From NCBI GenBank assembly GCA_964522015.1, contig CAZFST010000032.1:1-49740 (forward strand): 49,740 bases of DNA, in the 5' to 3' direction. Made by a program: the position numbers and the translations under genes. Shown in pieces: positions 31,516 to 40,746 of this stretch. The first letter of the stretch is position 1; each line of letters opens with the position of its first letter. The notes beneath the pieces are model-generated. The model did no database searches, was not told the DNA's origin, and saw only the letters and a list, made by a program, of their open reading frames with translations. Source of the DNA: QQWI01 sp964522015 (GTDB taxonomy: Bacteria > Bacillota > Clostridia > Peptostreptococcales > Acidaminobacteraceae).

Positions 31516-31578
31516 AGAGCACCCAACGAGTGTGCCTTTATAGGAGCACCGATTGAGTGCTCTCAATTTTTGAGAGAG
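31516..31578 (+). promoter_or_regulatory. Hairpin series in murG leader
   Basis: The 5' leader holds two GAGCACC...GAGTG direct copies (31517-31532 and 31543-31558). The second forms a perfect GAGCAC/GTGCTC stem. It runs straight into CTCTCAA/TTGAGAG with a TTT loop, whose right arm precedes the ribosome site. AGAGCAC at 31516 can also pair with GTGCTCT, giving an alternative fold. It looks like an RNA control element, but no ligand class is recognised. Confidence 0.45.
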
Positions 31579-31588
31579 GTCTAATTAT

Positions 31589-32644
31589 ATGAAGCGCGTT
31601 GTTTTTACAGGGGGCGGCACTGCTGGGCATATCACACCAAATTTCGCAATTATCCAGCGGCTTAAGCCACAGGGCATCGATGTCCAATATATTGGTATGA
31701 AAAATAGTATGGAAGCTACATTAGTATTAGAACAGGGCATCCCTTTTTATGGAATTAGTGGTGGCAAGCTACGTCGCTACATGGACATAAAAAACTTTGT
31801 GGATTTTTTTAAGATTGCTATCGGATTTTTTCAAAGCCTGATTTTAATGCTACAATTAAGGCCACAACTGGTTTTTAGCAAGGGAGGCTTTGTAGCTTGT
31901 CCAGTGGTATGGGCCGCTTGGCTTTGCCGCGTGCCTGTGATTATTCATGAATCTGATATGACACCAGGACTTGCTAATAAGTTGTGTGCCCCTTTTGCCA
32001 AGAAAATTTGTTATGCATTTTCAGAAACAGGGCAGTATTTGCCTGAAGAAAAGCGGGTGCACACAGGTCTTCCAATAAGGGATGAACTGAGCCGGGGTGA
32101 TTTTGAAAGAGGCCTCCATTTAACGGGTTTCAACCGTGAAAAACCGATTGTCCTGATCACCGGGGGGAGTCAAGGGGCCGCATCGATTAACCGACTGGTA
32201 CGGGAGCAACTGGATAGTCTTTTGGAAGCCTATCAAATTTGCCATATTGCTGGTAAGGGGAATATCGATGCCAGTTTGACTGGCCGAGAGGGTTATGCAC
32301 AATTTGCATTTGTCACCCACCAATTGCCAGATTTAATGGCAATCTCGGATATTGTCATTTCAAGGGCAGGTGCAACCACTTTATTTGAACTCTTAGCCCT
32401 AAAAAAGCTAAATATCTTAATGCCTCTATCTGCAAAAGCCAGTCGGGGGGATCAAATTCTCAACGGGGCATCTTTTGAAAAAGCAGGATTTAGTAAGGTG
32501 TTATCTGAAGAAAAAACGGTGGATCTATCCTATGAAATCCATCAAGTTCTGGTAAACCGGCAGGTTTATGAGATGCAAATGGCTAACAGTAAAAACAGAG
32601 CCACAGAAGTGGTGATTGATTTATTGATGGCTACCATCAAATAA
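31589..32644 (+). CDS. murG: MurG-type lipid II synthase
   Basis: The 351-aa GT28 glycosyltransferase transfers GlcNAc from UDP-GlcNAc to lipid I at the inner membrane face. It has FTGGGTAGHITPNFAII at the N-terminus, FSKGGFVACPVVWAAW, HESDMTPGLANKL (in place of HExNxxPG) and a C-terminal GGSQGAASIN and DIVISRAGATTLFELL. It lies outside any division/cell-wall cluster, as with the stand-alone MurG of many clostridia. GAGAGGTC precedes ATG. Its own promoter and structured leader suggest separate control. It may be a second copy in the genome. Confidence 0.92.
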   Translation: MKRVVFTGGGTAGHITPNFAIIQRLKPQGIDVQYIGMKNSMEATLVLEQGIPFYGISGGKLRRYMDIKNFVDFFKIAIGFFQSLILMLQLRPQLVFSKGGFVACPVVWAAWLCRVPVIIHESDMTPGLANKLCAPFAKKICYAFSETGQYLPEEKRVHTGLPIRDELSRGDFERGLHLTGFNREKPIVLITGGSQGAASINRLVREQLDSLLEAYQICHIAGKGNIDASLTGREGYAQFAFVTHQLPDLMAISDIVISRAGATTLFELLALKKLNILMPLSAKASRGDQILNGASFEKAGFSKVLSEEKTVDLSYEIHQVLVNRQVYEMQMANSKNRATEVVIDLLMATIK

Positions 32645-32653
32645 AACATAAAA

Positions 32654-32690
32654 AAAACCTTGAGATAGTTAATATTCTCAAGGTTTTTTT
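32654..32690. terminator. Bidirectional terminator
   Basis: AAAACCTTGAGA pairs with TCTCAAGGTTTT across a 10-nt loop with T-run; A-run upstream serves the convergent MCP gene. Confidence 0.9.
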
Positions 32691-32707
32691 GTTTATTAAA
32701 GTTTGGA

Positions 32708-34846
32708 TTATATCTTGAAGTACTTGGATGCCTTTTGCAGTTGTATGGCCATTTCAGCCAAGTCGTCACTTTTTTTGCTCATTTCAATAATATTAGCTGT
32801 CTGTTCCTCAGTAGAAGCTGCTGTTTCTTCTGTGGAGGCCGCATTTTCTTCTGCAATGGCTGAAAGGTTAGTGATGACTTCCATAATATGATCTTTCTTT
32901 ATGAGCATACTACTACCGGCATTGTCTAGTGTATCGATTTTAGAAACAATCTTATCAATTGCTTCGCGAATGGTTGTGAATTGTTCTTTACTGACTTTAA
33001 CCCCTGACAATTGTTCCGACACCACACCTTTAAGGATGTCAGCAACACTGACGAGATTTTCAGCATCGTGATTAAGACGCTTTAGAGCCACATCAATTTC
33101 AGTAGTAGAGTTTTTAGATTGCTCTGCTAGTTTTCTGATTTCATCAGCAACAACAGCAAATCCTCTGCCGTGTTCTCCGGCACGGGCAGCTTCTATGGAC
33201 GCATTCAAGGCCAAGAGATTGGTTTGTTCAGAAATTGAGGCAATAAAACCACTGACTTCTTTGATGCGGTTTACACTTTGGTAAGTGGAAGTGATGCTGT
33301 TTGTGATGGTATCAATCTCATCACTGGTGCGTTTCGCTTGGGTATCTAGGGTTTCCATAGACTGAGTACCCGCATGTACGACGCCAATCATATTCTGAGC
33401 ATCGTGGGCTAGTCCATTTAGTTCGTGTTGATTTTCTTCTATCAGATAGCCTAGATTAATGACTTCGGCAGATCCTTTTTCAGTGTCTTCTGCTTGTTCA
33501 GTTGCCCCTTTAGCAATTTCTTCTATGGCTTTAGCGATATCCTCAGCAGTGATAGCTGATTGTGATGTTGACTCAGATAGCATGGCTGACGATTCAGACA
33601 TATTGTGGGCTGTGTGAATGATATGGCTGGCAATTTTTCGTAGTTCCTCTTTCATATGCTCAAAGGACTTAGCTAGGGTGCCAAGTTCATCTGAACGTTT
33701 GAGCATTCCAGCGTCAATCTCAAGGTTAAGATTGCCATCGGAAATTTCTTTTGATGAATCAGCGATAAGCCTGATTTGTCTAGTAATACTGTTGAGAATC
33801 AGAATAATCACAATTGAAATAAGCACAAGTCCTGCAAGGGAAGCGATAAAGGTGATATTCCGAATGGCAGACGAGGCACTGGTAATCTCATTAAGGGGAA
33901 TGGTGGCTCCTAAAATCCACTTTGGCCCGAATTCTGAGACGTCAAAGGATTTATAAATTGCGTAGGCATCTGAACCCAGAGTCTTAGAGTGACTAATTCC
34001 CTTTCGCGTTTTTCCGCCTAAGATACTATCAATTGCCACTTTACCAGAAGCGCTGAGTTTTGTTTTTGGACCCTCTGTGGCACCAGAAGCCTCACTAAAA
34101 TCATTATCGTACTCATTGACGGCTTCCACGCGTTTATGAGCGTAAGTCATACCATCGGGTCCCACAAGTTTTAGAAAACCAGATTTAAAGAGAACAACCT
34201 TATTTAAATCCGCCATCAATTGATCCACAGCCACGTCGATACCGCCGCAACCATAGAATTTACCATCGATGACGATTGGCACTGCAATGGTCACCATGTT
34301 AACTGGAACACCTGCAATATCATAGACCGTCGGCGCTGTAATAAAAGGTTTTAGAGTTTCTTTAGGTACTAAATAATAGGGGTCGGTGTCGTAGGCGTAA
34401 CAGATATCGATGCCGTATTTTTCGCCATCGCGGTAGCCAAGGGGTACAAAACGACCATCTTCAGCGGCCCCAGGGGTGCCGATTTTTTCGCTGTCTGGCC
34501 CATCAAAGGCATCTGGCTCCCAAACAAACCAATTATCAAAAGCCTGGGGTTGATCGGCAAGTACGTTCATTAAGATATCGTTGATATTTTCCCGCGTTAG
34601 TGTCCCTTCAACTTTGGCAATTTTCACTGCTGAAACCATGGCTTCAGTTGCGTTAAGATGATTTTCAAAAAACTTACTGAGTACTAATCCTTCACTTCTC
34701 ATTTGCTCTTCAATGTAAGTTTCAGAGATTGACATGGTGGCACGATAAGAGAGGGTACTGACTGCCACTGCTAGAACACCAAGAACAATGACCAACGACC
34801 CAATAATATAAAGTAATAGTTTTGCCTTGAGACTTCTTTTGAACAT
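32708..34846 (-). CDS. Methyl-accepting chemotaxis protein with Cache sensor
   Basis: The 712-aa transmembrane receptor has TM1 at about 9-31, an extracytoplasmic double-Cache-like sensor at 40-300 (WFVWEPDAFDGPDSEKIGTP, TIAVPIVIDGKFYGCGGIDV), TM2 at about 316-340, HAMP at 340-395 and a cytoplasmic signalling domain with the hairpin tip ISEQTNLLALNASIEAARAG followed by GRGFAVVADEIRKLAEQS. It relays ligand binding to CheA/CheW. The sensed compound is unknown. No CheW-binding pentapeptide tether is obvious at the C-terminus. GAAGGTGAG precedes ATG. It stands alone, so motility genes must lie elsewhere. Confidence 0.95.
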   Translation of the reverse strand: MFKRSLKAKLLLYIIGSLVIVLGVLAVAVSTLSYRATMSISETYIEEQMRSEGLVLSKFFENHLNATEAMVSAVKIAKVEGTLTRENINDILMNVLADQPQAFDNWFVWEPDAFDGPDSEKIGTPGAAEDGRFVPLGYRDGEKYGIDICYAYDTDPYYLVPKETLKPFITAPTVYDIAGVPVNMVTIAVPIVIDGKFYGCGGIDVAVDQLMADLNKVVLFKSGFLKLVGPDGMTYAHKRVEAVNEYDNDFSEASGATEGPKTKLSASGKVAIDSILGGKTRKGISHSKTLGSDAYAIYKSFDVSEFGPKWILGATIPLNEITSASSAIRNITFIASLAGLVLISIVIILILNSITRQIRLIADSSKEISDGNLNLEIDAGMLKRSDELGTLAKSFEHMKEELRKIASHIIHTAHNMSESSAMLSESTSQSAITAEDIAKAIEEIAKGATEQAEDTEKGSAEVINLGYLIEENQHELNGLAHDAQNMIGVVHAGTQSMETLDTQAKRTSDEIDTITNSITSTYQSVNRIKEVSGFIASISEQTNLLALNASIEAARAGEHGRGFAVVADEIRKLAEQSKNSTTEIDVALKRLNHDAENLVSVADILKGVVSEQLSGVKVSKEQFTTIREAIDKIVSKIDTLDNAGSSMLIKKDHIMEVITNLSAIAEENAASTEETAASTEEQTANIIEMSKKSDDLAEMAIQLQKASKYFKI

Positions 34847-35032
34847 GGGCTCACCTTCTTTCTAAATATAAATGCTTACTCCTATTTATACTCATTTTTA
34901 ACCAGTCAAAACTTTTTTTTGGTTGAAAAGTTAAACCCCTATAGGGCCTATTAATTTCTCAACTTCTGGTGCAAATCAGCCATGGTACATTTTCATTGAT
35001 TCCATTAGAATAGAATCAGGAGGTGACAAACC

Positions 35033-37165
35033 ATGCGAGGAATAAAAACATTTGAGGCTTATTGGGATGGCCCGTCAATGGCCCAGGTTTATCTTAGAAA
35101 GAACTATTATGAAGGCATCACAGACACCCTAACTTTAGTGGCTGGTGATGGTCAACTGATTCAATTGGATTTTGAGGTGATGGAGGCATCATCAGATTAT
35201 ATTATTTATGGGGTTATGCTACCGGCCCTCAGTTTTGAATCCCGGTATGACATTGAGGATGACAGAGGTTTAAAAGCCCCTCTTGAATTTGGTCGGGTGG
35301 TGCGGAGCCAAGCATTTGACGACTTTTTTTACACGGATGCTTTTCTAGGCGCTAAATATACAAAGAAAGCAACCACTTTTTCGGTATGGGCTCCCACAGC
35401 GGACGCCGTTCAATTAATGATTCTAGACGGTCAAAAACAAGAAAGGGCAAGAGCAGCTGGCAATCAGAAGGTGAAAAATGAGAATACGATTACATTAAGT
35501 CCCATGATTTATACTGAAAAAGGTGTCTGGACTATTTGTGTCCCAGGAAACTTGGAGTTGACGCCCTATCGTTTTTTGGTTAAAAGGCAAGCCTGTTGGT
35601 ATGAGGCCATCGATCCTTATGCTGTGGCATCACTTGCCAATAACAGTGCTTCGGTGGTCATTGATTCTGAGAAATTGCATCCGAAAATTGGGTTTAGGCA
35701 ATTTGATAATTGGCAGGGCCCAACCAGTGCCATTATTTACGAGACCAGTGTCCGAGATATGACTAGTTCCACCACCAGTGCCTGCAAGGACCCAGGAACT
35801 TTCAAGGGTTTTGTGGGAAAAGGCCTAGAATATATTGCAACCTTAGGTGTTTCCCATATTCAGTTATTGCCAATCTACGATTTTGGATCAGTGGACGAAA
35901 CTAACCCCAAAGGTCGTTACAATTGGGGCTACGACCCTGTACAGTACCGAGTACCCGAAGGGAGTTTTTCTGATCAAGTTTCGGATCCCTACAATCGCAT
36001 TGTCAGTTTGCAAGCCATGATTACAGCCATCCATTCAAAGGGAATGGGTGTGATTATGGATGTGGTTTACAATCATATGTTCGATAAGGATACCTCTTCT
36101 TTTGAAGGAATTGTTCCTGGGTACTTCTTTAGGACTGGTACAAATGGCGAACTATCCAATGGTTCTTTTTGTGGCAACGACCTGGACTCAACCCGCAGTA
36201 TGATGCGCCGTTATATTTTAGATGCAACTGCTCACTGGATGACTCTCTATGGCATAGATGGTTTTAGATTTGATTTGATGGGTATTTTAGATATTGAAAC
36301 CATGAATCAAGTAACTCAGCTGGCCAAAAACCTAAATCCGCAGACCATGATTTATGGGGAAGGCTGGCACATGCCAACCCTCCTTGACCCAGGGCAAATG
36401 GCAACCCTATATCAGGCAGAAAAAATGCCTGATATTGGTTTTTTTAATGATTTTTTTAGAGATACCATAAAAGGTGCCACCATGGCTGACCAAGTCAAGA
36501 AAACAGGCTATTTAACAGGCCAGTCAAAATGGGCATACCAAGCTTTGATAGCTTTTCTAGGCACTGTAAATCGACCGTCTGAACAGCAACCATTACAATT
36601 TTTAAGCCCGTCGCAAACCATTAATTATGTAGAGTGTCACGATAATCATACCCTATGGGATAAGCTAACCCAGTGCTGTCCCACAGAAAGCGTGGAACAA
36701 CGGATGGCTAGACAGCGTATGATAAACGCTTTTGTAGTGCTGAGTTTTGGTGTGCCATTTATTCACTGTGGGCAGGAATGGTACCGTACTAAGTTTGGTG
36801 ACCATAACAGTTACAGATCATCGGACCAAGTCAACGGCGTTAACTGGGACCAAGTCCGACAAAACCCTAAAGCCATTTCACATTTAAGGGCTTGCATAGG
36901 CCTAAGAAAAACAATCCCACTTTTAACTTGCAATGAACCTCAAATAATTAGGGAACAGGTCACATCTCATATTTATCAAACGGGTATGATGATTATTAGT
37001 TTTCCTGGGTATGCAGTTGTTATGAATCCCACAAAAAGAGAACTGTTGCATCATCTGCCTTTGGAGGCTATATGCATTTTAGATAGTGATGGTACTCCAA
37101 AAGTTTCCCATCATAGAATCTATGCCCAACCCTTATCTGTGATGGTATTTAAGGTCGCAAATTAA
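35033..37165 (+). CDS. pulA: Type I pullulanase, intracellular
   Basis: The 710-aa GH13 enzyme hydrolyses alpha-1,6 links in pullulan, amylopectin or limit dextrins. An N-terminal beta-sandwich (about 1-105) precedes a CBM48-like region (FSVWAPTADAVQLMIL). The catalytic barrel has YNWGYDP (pullulanase signature, near 296-302), MDVVYNH, GFRFDLMG (nucleophile Asp414), YGEGW (acid Glu443) and CHDNHTLWD (Asp537). There is no signal peptide, so it acts on internal glycogen or imported maltodextrin. AGGAGGTGAC precedes ATG. No other glycogen genes adjoin it. Confidence 0.95.
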   Translation: MRGIKTFEAYWDGPSMAQVYLRKNYYEGITDTLTLVAGDGQLIQLDFEVMEASSDYIIYGVMLPALSFESRYDIEDDRGLKAPLEFGRVVRSQAFDDFFYTDAFLGAKYTKKATTFSVWAPTADAVQLMILDGQKQERARAAGNQKVKNENTITLSPMIYTEKGVWTICVPGNLELTPYRFLVKRQACWYEAIDPYAVASLANNSASVVIDSEKLHPKIGFRQFDNWQGPTSAIIYETSVRDMTSSTTSACKDPGTFKGFVGKGLEYIATLGVSHIQLLPIYDFGSVDETNPKGRYNWGYDPVQYRVPEGSFSDQVSDPYNRIVSLQAMITAIHSKGMGVIMDVVYNHMFDKDTSSFEGIVPGYFFRTGTNGELSNGSFCGNDLDSTRSMMRRYILDATAHWMTLYGIDGFRFDLMGILDIETMNQVTQLAKNLNPQTMIYGEGWHMPTLLDPGQMATLYQAEKMPDIGFFNDFFRDTIKGATMADQVKKTGYLTGQSKWAYQALIAFLGTVNRPSEQQPLQFLSPSQTINYVECHDNHTLWDKLTQCCPTESVEQRMARQRMINAFVVLSFGVPFIHCGQEWYRTKFGDHNSYRSSDQVNGVNWDQVRQNPKAISHLRACIGLRKTIPLLTCNEPQIIREQVTSHIYQTGMMIISFPGYAVVMNPTKRELLHHLPLEAICILDSDGTPKVSHHRIYAQPLSVMVFKVAN

Positions 37166-37289
37166 GGTGAATCAGCTGTGTTTGTTGAAGATACCATGGA
37201 TTTCACCAGATTTTTTTACCAAGATGAATTTTTAAGTGGAATTGGGATATAAAATGAATGGCATTGAGGGGTTTTTAGGCTATACTGAA

Positions 37290-37325
37290 TAGGAGAGCAC
37301 GGGTTTTGTGAAAGCAAAACTCCTA
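37290..37325 (+). promoter_or_regulatory. Hairpin in leader of unknown gene
   Basis: TAGGA...TCCTA and inner GTTTTG/CAAAAC arms form a hairpin with an 8-nt bulge, just after TATACT at 37281-37286 and 19 bp before ATG 37345. It has no T-run. Confidence 0.3.
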
Positions 37326-37344
37326 CATGAAAGGGGACTTATAG

Positions 37345-38202
37345 ATGGAAAACAAATATGCTATTTTAAACGAATTCGAAATTAGTTTTGATCTCACCCG
37401 GATTGAAAAATTATCAGTGCCTGAAAAATTCAGACTGGTTAATTTTATTGGCCTCATCAATCAAGAAGCTCACTGCGCATCTCAAGTAGGCTTACTACAT
37501 TTAGACCGCTCCAGAAACTATACGTCAAACCGCACTTATAATTTGTTTGCCATGCTTGTGGTGAATGGCACAAAGTTTGAAGTTCTTAGAAAAATCATTG
37601 AAAATTATGCTCGAACATTTGATAAATCTGATGTTTATTATGCCCACACCGTGATTATGGGAGTAGGTTTAATGATGATCGACAAAGGTTTTTCACCAGA
37701 AGCTATTTATAACTATTTAATGAGCCTTCTAGGTAAAGATTTCTTACTTGAAAATCTAAAGTACGATGGTCAAGTGAAAATTCAAAAAGATGATGTTCTG
37801 GATGTAAGCTTTGAAATTCAGTATAAGCCTTTTGAAGGCAATATGCGCCGTTTGAAGTACGAGCTATTGGCTATTTTAAAGTACAGTCATTTAAATGGCA
37901 TTGAACAAGCCAGAGAGCTAATCAATACTTCTTATCAAAACAAAGAATTCCGATTCTATTTCAATATGCTGTCTATTGGCTGCCCAGAAACTCAGACTTA
38001 TCTCTACGAAGGTTATACCCATGAAGAAGATAGAGAGCAACGGTTGATGCTAAACGGCGCATTTGCTATTTTGCAAAAAATGGACGTCTTCACAACCCAT
38101 TATTTATTCAATTCAATTATTGGTAAGTATTCCCGTTATGATAAGGATAGTGTGGAAATCGAAGCTGAAGTGGATGCCCGTCTAAAAGAAATCACTGGCT
38201 AA
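37345..38202 (+). CDS. Unknown soluble helical protein
   Basis: I do not recognise this 285-aa protein. It has no signal peptide, membrane segment or cysteine motif and is predicted mostly helical, with the hydrophobic segment VYYAHTVIMGVGLMMIDKGF (20 residues) in the middle and an acidic C-terminus. AAAGGGGAC precedes ATG. It ends 14 bp before the M24 peptidase gene and probably shares its transcript, so a link with peptide turnover is possible but only inferred from position. Confidence 0.7.
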   Translation: MENKYAILNEFEISFDLTRIEKLSVPEKFRLVNFIGLINQEAHCASQVGLLHLDRSRNYTSNRTYNLFAMLVVNGTKFEVLRKIIENYARTFDKSDVYYAHTVIMGVGLMMIDKGFSPEAIYNYLMSLLGKDFLLENLKYDGQVKIQKDDVLDVSFEIQYKPFEGNMRRLKYELLAILKYSHLNGIEQARELINTSYQNKEFRFYFNMLSIGCPETQTYLYEGYTHEEDREQRLMLNGAFAILQKMDVFTTHYLFNSIIGKYSRYDKDSVEIEAEVDARLKEITG

Positions 38203-38216
38203 ATTAGGAGGATTGG

Positions 38217-39311
38217 ATGAATTCACGTCTTGAAAAAGTATATGCTTTAATGAACAGTGCAGAACATGGTCCGAAAATGGACGCCATGTTGGTATCTGCC
38301 CCAGATGCAATCTTTTATTTAACCGGGGTCTGGATTCATCCAGGGGAGCGACTATTGACCCTTGTACTTCAACCCAATCTAAAACCCATGCTCTATGTAC
38401 CGGCTATGTTTCAAGTGGGCCAAATGGATTTCGACGTCACTTACTATCAAGATCATGAGCAGCCCTTGGCTCAATTAAGTGACAGTTTGATTCATCTTTC
38501 TGTTGTTGGCGTTGATAAAGATTGGCCTGCCAGATTCTTGCTGGCCTTCATGGGCATAAATCCTTCTAAGCAAGTCATCAATGGGTCCTTTGTGATTGAC
38601 CGTGCACGGGTTTCGAAAGACGCTGACGAAATCCAGTTGATGGCAGCAGCTTCAAGCCTAAATGATCAAGTCATGGCTGAGGTAGTTGAACGGCTTAAGG
38701 GTGATTTGTTAACAGAAATCCAAATGTCTGATTTTATTCACGAAAGATTCTTGGCCCATGGGGCACAGGGAAATTCATTTGATACAATCGCTTGTTTTGG
38801 GATTGGCTCGAGCCAACCTCACCACGAATGTGATAAGACTATTTTAGCCCCAGGCCCCATTATTATTGATATGGGTTGTGTACTCAATGGCTATTGTTCG
38901 GATATGACCCGTAGCTTTTATTATGGTCAACCATCTGAAGCCTATGTAAATGCATATCATGCTGTAATGGATGCCAATCTTGCAGCCATTAAAATGGTTA
39001 AGCCAGGGGTGCCACTGTCTGTGGTTGACGGGGCAGCCCGCCAGTTGCTTGTAGACAGGGGCCTTGGTGAGTATTTTGTTCACCGCACTGGCCATGGCAT
39101 AGGTATTAGTGTCCACGAATACCCAGATGTCAGTTCTGTCAGCGAAGCCATTTGCCAAGTGGGGATGATTTTTTCCATTGAGCCCGGTGTGTATTTGGGT
39201 GGAGAATTTGGAATTCGCATTGAAGATTTAGTGGTTGTCACAGAAGATGGGTGCACAATTCTCAACCAATATCCTAAAGAATTGCATGTACTTTCTGCCA
39301 CACTAGTTTAA
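38217..39311 (+). CDS. Xaa-Pro aminopeptidase/dipeptidase (M24)
   Basis: The 364-aa metallopeptidase cuts X-Pro bonds in peptides. An N-terminal creatinase-like domain (1-130) precedes the pita-bread domain, with IIDMGCVLNGYCSDMTRSFY (two Asp ligands), HRTGHGIGISVHEYP (His), SIEPGVYLGG (Glu) and FGIRIEDLVVV (Glu), so all five metal ligands are present. AGGAGGATTGG precedes ATG. Length and motifs fit cytoplasmic PepP/PepQ-type enzymes of Firmicutes; which bond class it prefers cannot be told. Confidence 0.92.
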   Translation: MNSRLEKVYALMNSAEHGPKMDAMLVSAPDAIFYLTGVWIHPGERLLTLVLQPNLKPMLYVPAMFQVGQMDFDVTYYQDHEQPLAQLSDSLIHLSVVGVDKDWPARFLLAFMGINPSKQVINGSFVIDRARVSKDADEIQLMAAASSLNDQVMAEVVERLKGDLLTEIQMSDFIHERFLAHGAQGNSFDTIACFGIGSSQPHHECDKTILAPGPIIIDMGCVLNGYCSDMTRSFYYGQPSEAYVNAYHAVMDANLAAIKMVKPGVPLSVVDGAARQLLVDRGLGEYFVHRTGHGIGISVHEYPDVSSVSEAICQVGMIFSIEPGVYLGGEFGIRIEDLVVVTEDGCTILNQYPKELHVLSATLV

Positions 39312-39336
39312 CAACAACAAATCTAAAATACGCAAC

Positions 39337-39375
39337 AAAAAAACCTTGTGTTGGCAACCAACACAAGGTTTTTTT
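39337..39375. terminator. Bidirectional terminator
   Basis: Perfect stem AAACCTTGTGTTGG with CCAACACAAGGTTT around CAA, A-run and T-run on either side. It separates the M24 gene from the convergent ychF. Confidence 0.95.
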
Positions 39376-39383
39376 GTTTAAGA

Positions 39384-40478
39384 TTAGACGTTAAAACGGA
39401 AATTAAAGATATCACCGTCTTTAACGATGTATTCTTTGCCTTCTAGGCGCACATTGCCTTTTTCTTTCGCTGCATTCATAGAACCGGCTTCAACTAAATG
39501 GTCAAAATGAATGGTTTCTGCACGGATAAAACCACGCTCGATATCCGAGTGAATTTTGCCGGCTGCCTGTTGTGCTTTAGTGCCTTTTCGGATGGTCCAA
39601 GCGCGAACCTCTTGGGGACCGGCTGTTAAGAAACTAATGAGATCAAGTAGGTGGTAGCAAGCTCGAACAAGCTTATCAAGACCAGCTTCAGTAATCCCAA
39701 GTTCGCTAAGGAAAGCATGACGTTCTTCAGTTTCTAAATCAGCCAATTCTTCTTCGATTTTCGCGCAGAATGTGATGACTTCGGCATCTTCTGTTACTGC
39801 GAATTTTCGAACTGTCTCAACATAAGCGTTGTGACCACCGTCATCAAGAAGGTCATCTTCAGCAATATTTGCCGCATAAATAACAGGCTTAGAAGAAAGA
39901 AGATTAAGGGACTTGACAATTTCATCTTCGTCAGGTGTAAATGTCATGGTTCTTACTGACAATCCTTGATCCAGTGTGGCTTTAATGGCTTCTAACAGAA
40001 CCATTTCTTTTTCAAGTGATTTATCGGTTTTAAGGGCTTTGCGTGTTCTATCAACTCGGCGATCAAGAATTTCAACGTCTGAAAGAATCAATTCAAGGTT
40101 GATAATTTCGATATCTCTAAGGGGATTGACACTGCCTTCAACGTGAACCACGTTTGTGTCATCAAAACAACGGATGACGTGGACAATTGCAGCAACTTCT
40201 CTAATATGAGAAAGAAACTTGTTGCCAAGGCCTTCGCCATTTGAAGCGCCTTTTACAAGACCTGCAATATCATAGAATTCAATAGCAGTGGGTACGATTT
40301 TTTTAGAATCATAAAGCTGTCTCAAAACTTCCAAACGTTGGTCTGGAACACTTACAACACCAACATTAGGTTCAATAGTACAAAAAGGATAGTTTGCAGA
40401 TTCAGCACCAGCGCTTGTGATGGCATTAAAAAGTGTGCTTTTTCCTACGTTTGGAAGTCCAACAATACCTAATTTCAT
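39384..40478 (-). CDS. ychF: YchF, Obg-family ATPase
   Basis: The 364-aa P-loop ATPase of the OLA1/YchF group is ribosome-associated. It has GLPNVGKSTLFNAIT at the N-terminus (P-loop), YPFCTIEPNVGVV, a central coiled coil, DIAGLVKGASNGEGLGNKFL (20 residues) as G3, and a C-terminal TGS domain ending EYIVKDGDIFNFRFNV. GAGGAGATTTTC precedes ATG. It is monocistronic and is a housekeeping gene. Confidence 0.97.
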   Translation of the reverse strand: MKLGIVGLPNVGKSTLFNAITSAGAESANYPFCTIEPNVGVVSVPDQRLEVLRQLYDSKKIVPTAIEFYDIAGLVKGASNGEGLGNKFLSHIREVAAIVHVIRCFDDTNVVHVEGSVNPLRDIEIINLELILSDVEILDRRVDRTRKALKTDKSLEKEMVLLEAIKATLDQGLSVRTMTFTPDEDEIVKSLNLLSSKPVIYAANIAEDDLLDDGGHNAYVETVRKFAVTEDAEVITFCAKIEEELADLETEERHAFLSELGITEAGLDKLVRACYHLLDLISFLTAGPQEVRAWTIRKGTKAQQAAGKIHSDIERGFIRAETIHFDHLVEAGSMNAAKEKGNVRLEGKEYIVKDGDIFNFRFNV

Positions 40479-40678
40479 GAAAATCTCCTCTATTTCTTAG
40501 CACTGTTACAATCATGGATGGCTTTACAACAGATTATTTAGATTGTTTGCTATGTTTTGGTTTCGTGTCAACACTGTATTATAAACCATATGCAAAGAAA
40601 AAGCAAAGGCAAGATGCCCCTATCGAGAGGCATAAAAAATATAGTTTGTTAGCGCGGGGGTAAAATACTGATTTTGGG

Positions 40679-40746
40679 GTAAAGGTTAATTAAAAGTAAA
40701 GGATAACTAAAAGTAAAGTTTAATTGAAAGTAAAGGTGAGTGTAAT
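40679..40746 (+). repeat. 17-bp tandem repeats leading into a ribosome site
   Basis: Three 17-bp units of the form GTAAAG(G/T)(T/A)TAA(T/C)T(A/G)AAA begin at 40679, 40696 and 40713. A fourth partial unit at 40730 carries the working ribosome site and reaches ATG 40745. Each full unit has a GTAAAG core, so changes in copy number would change the leader. Confidence 0.85.
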
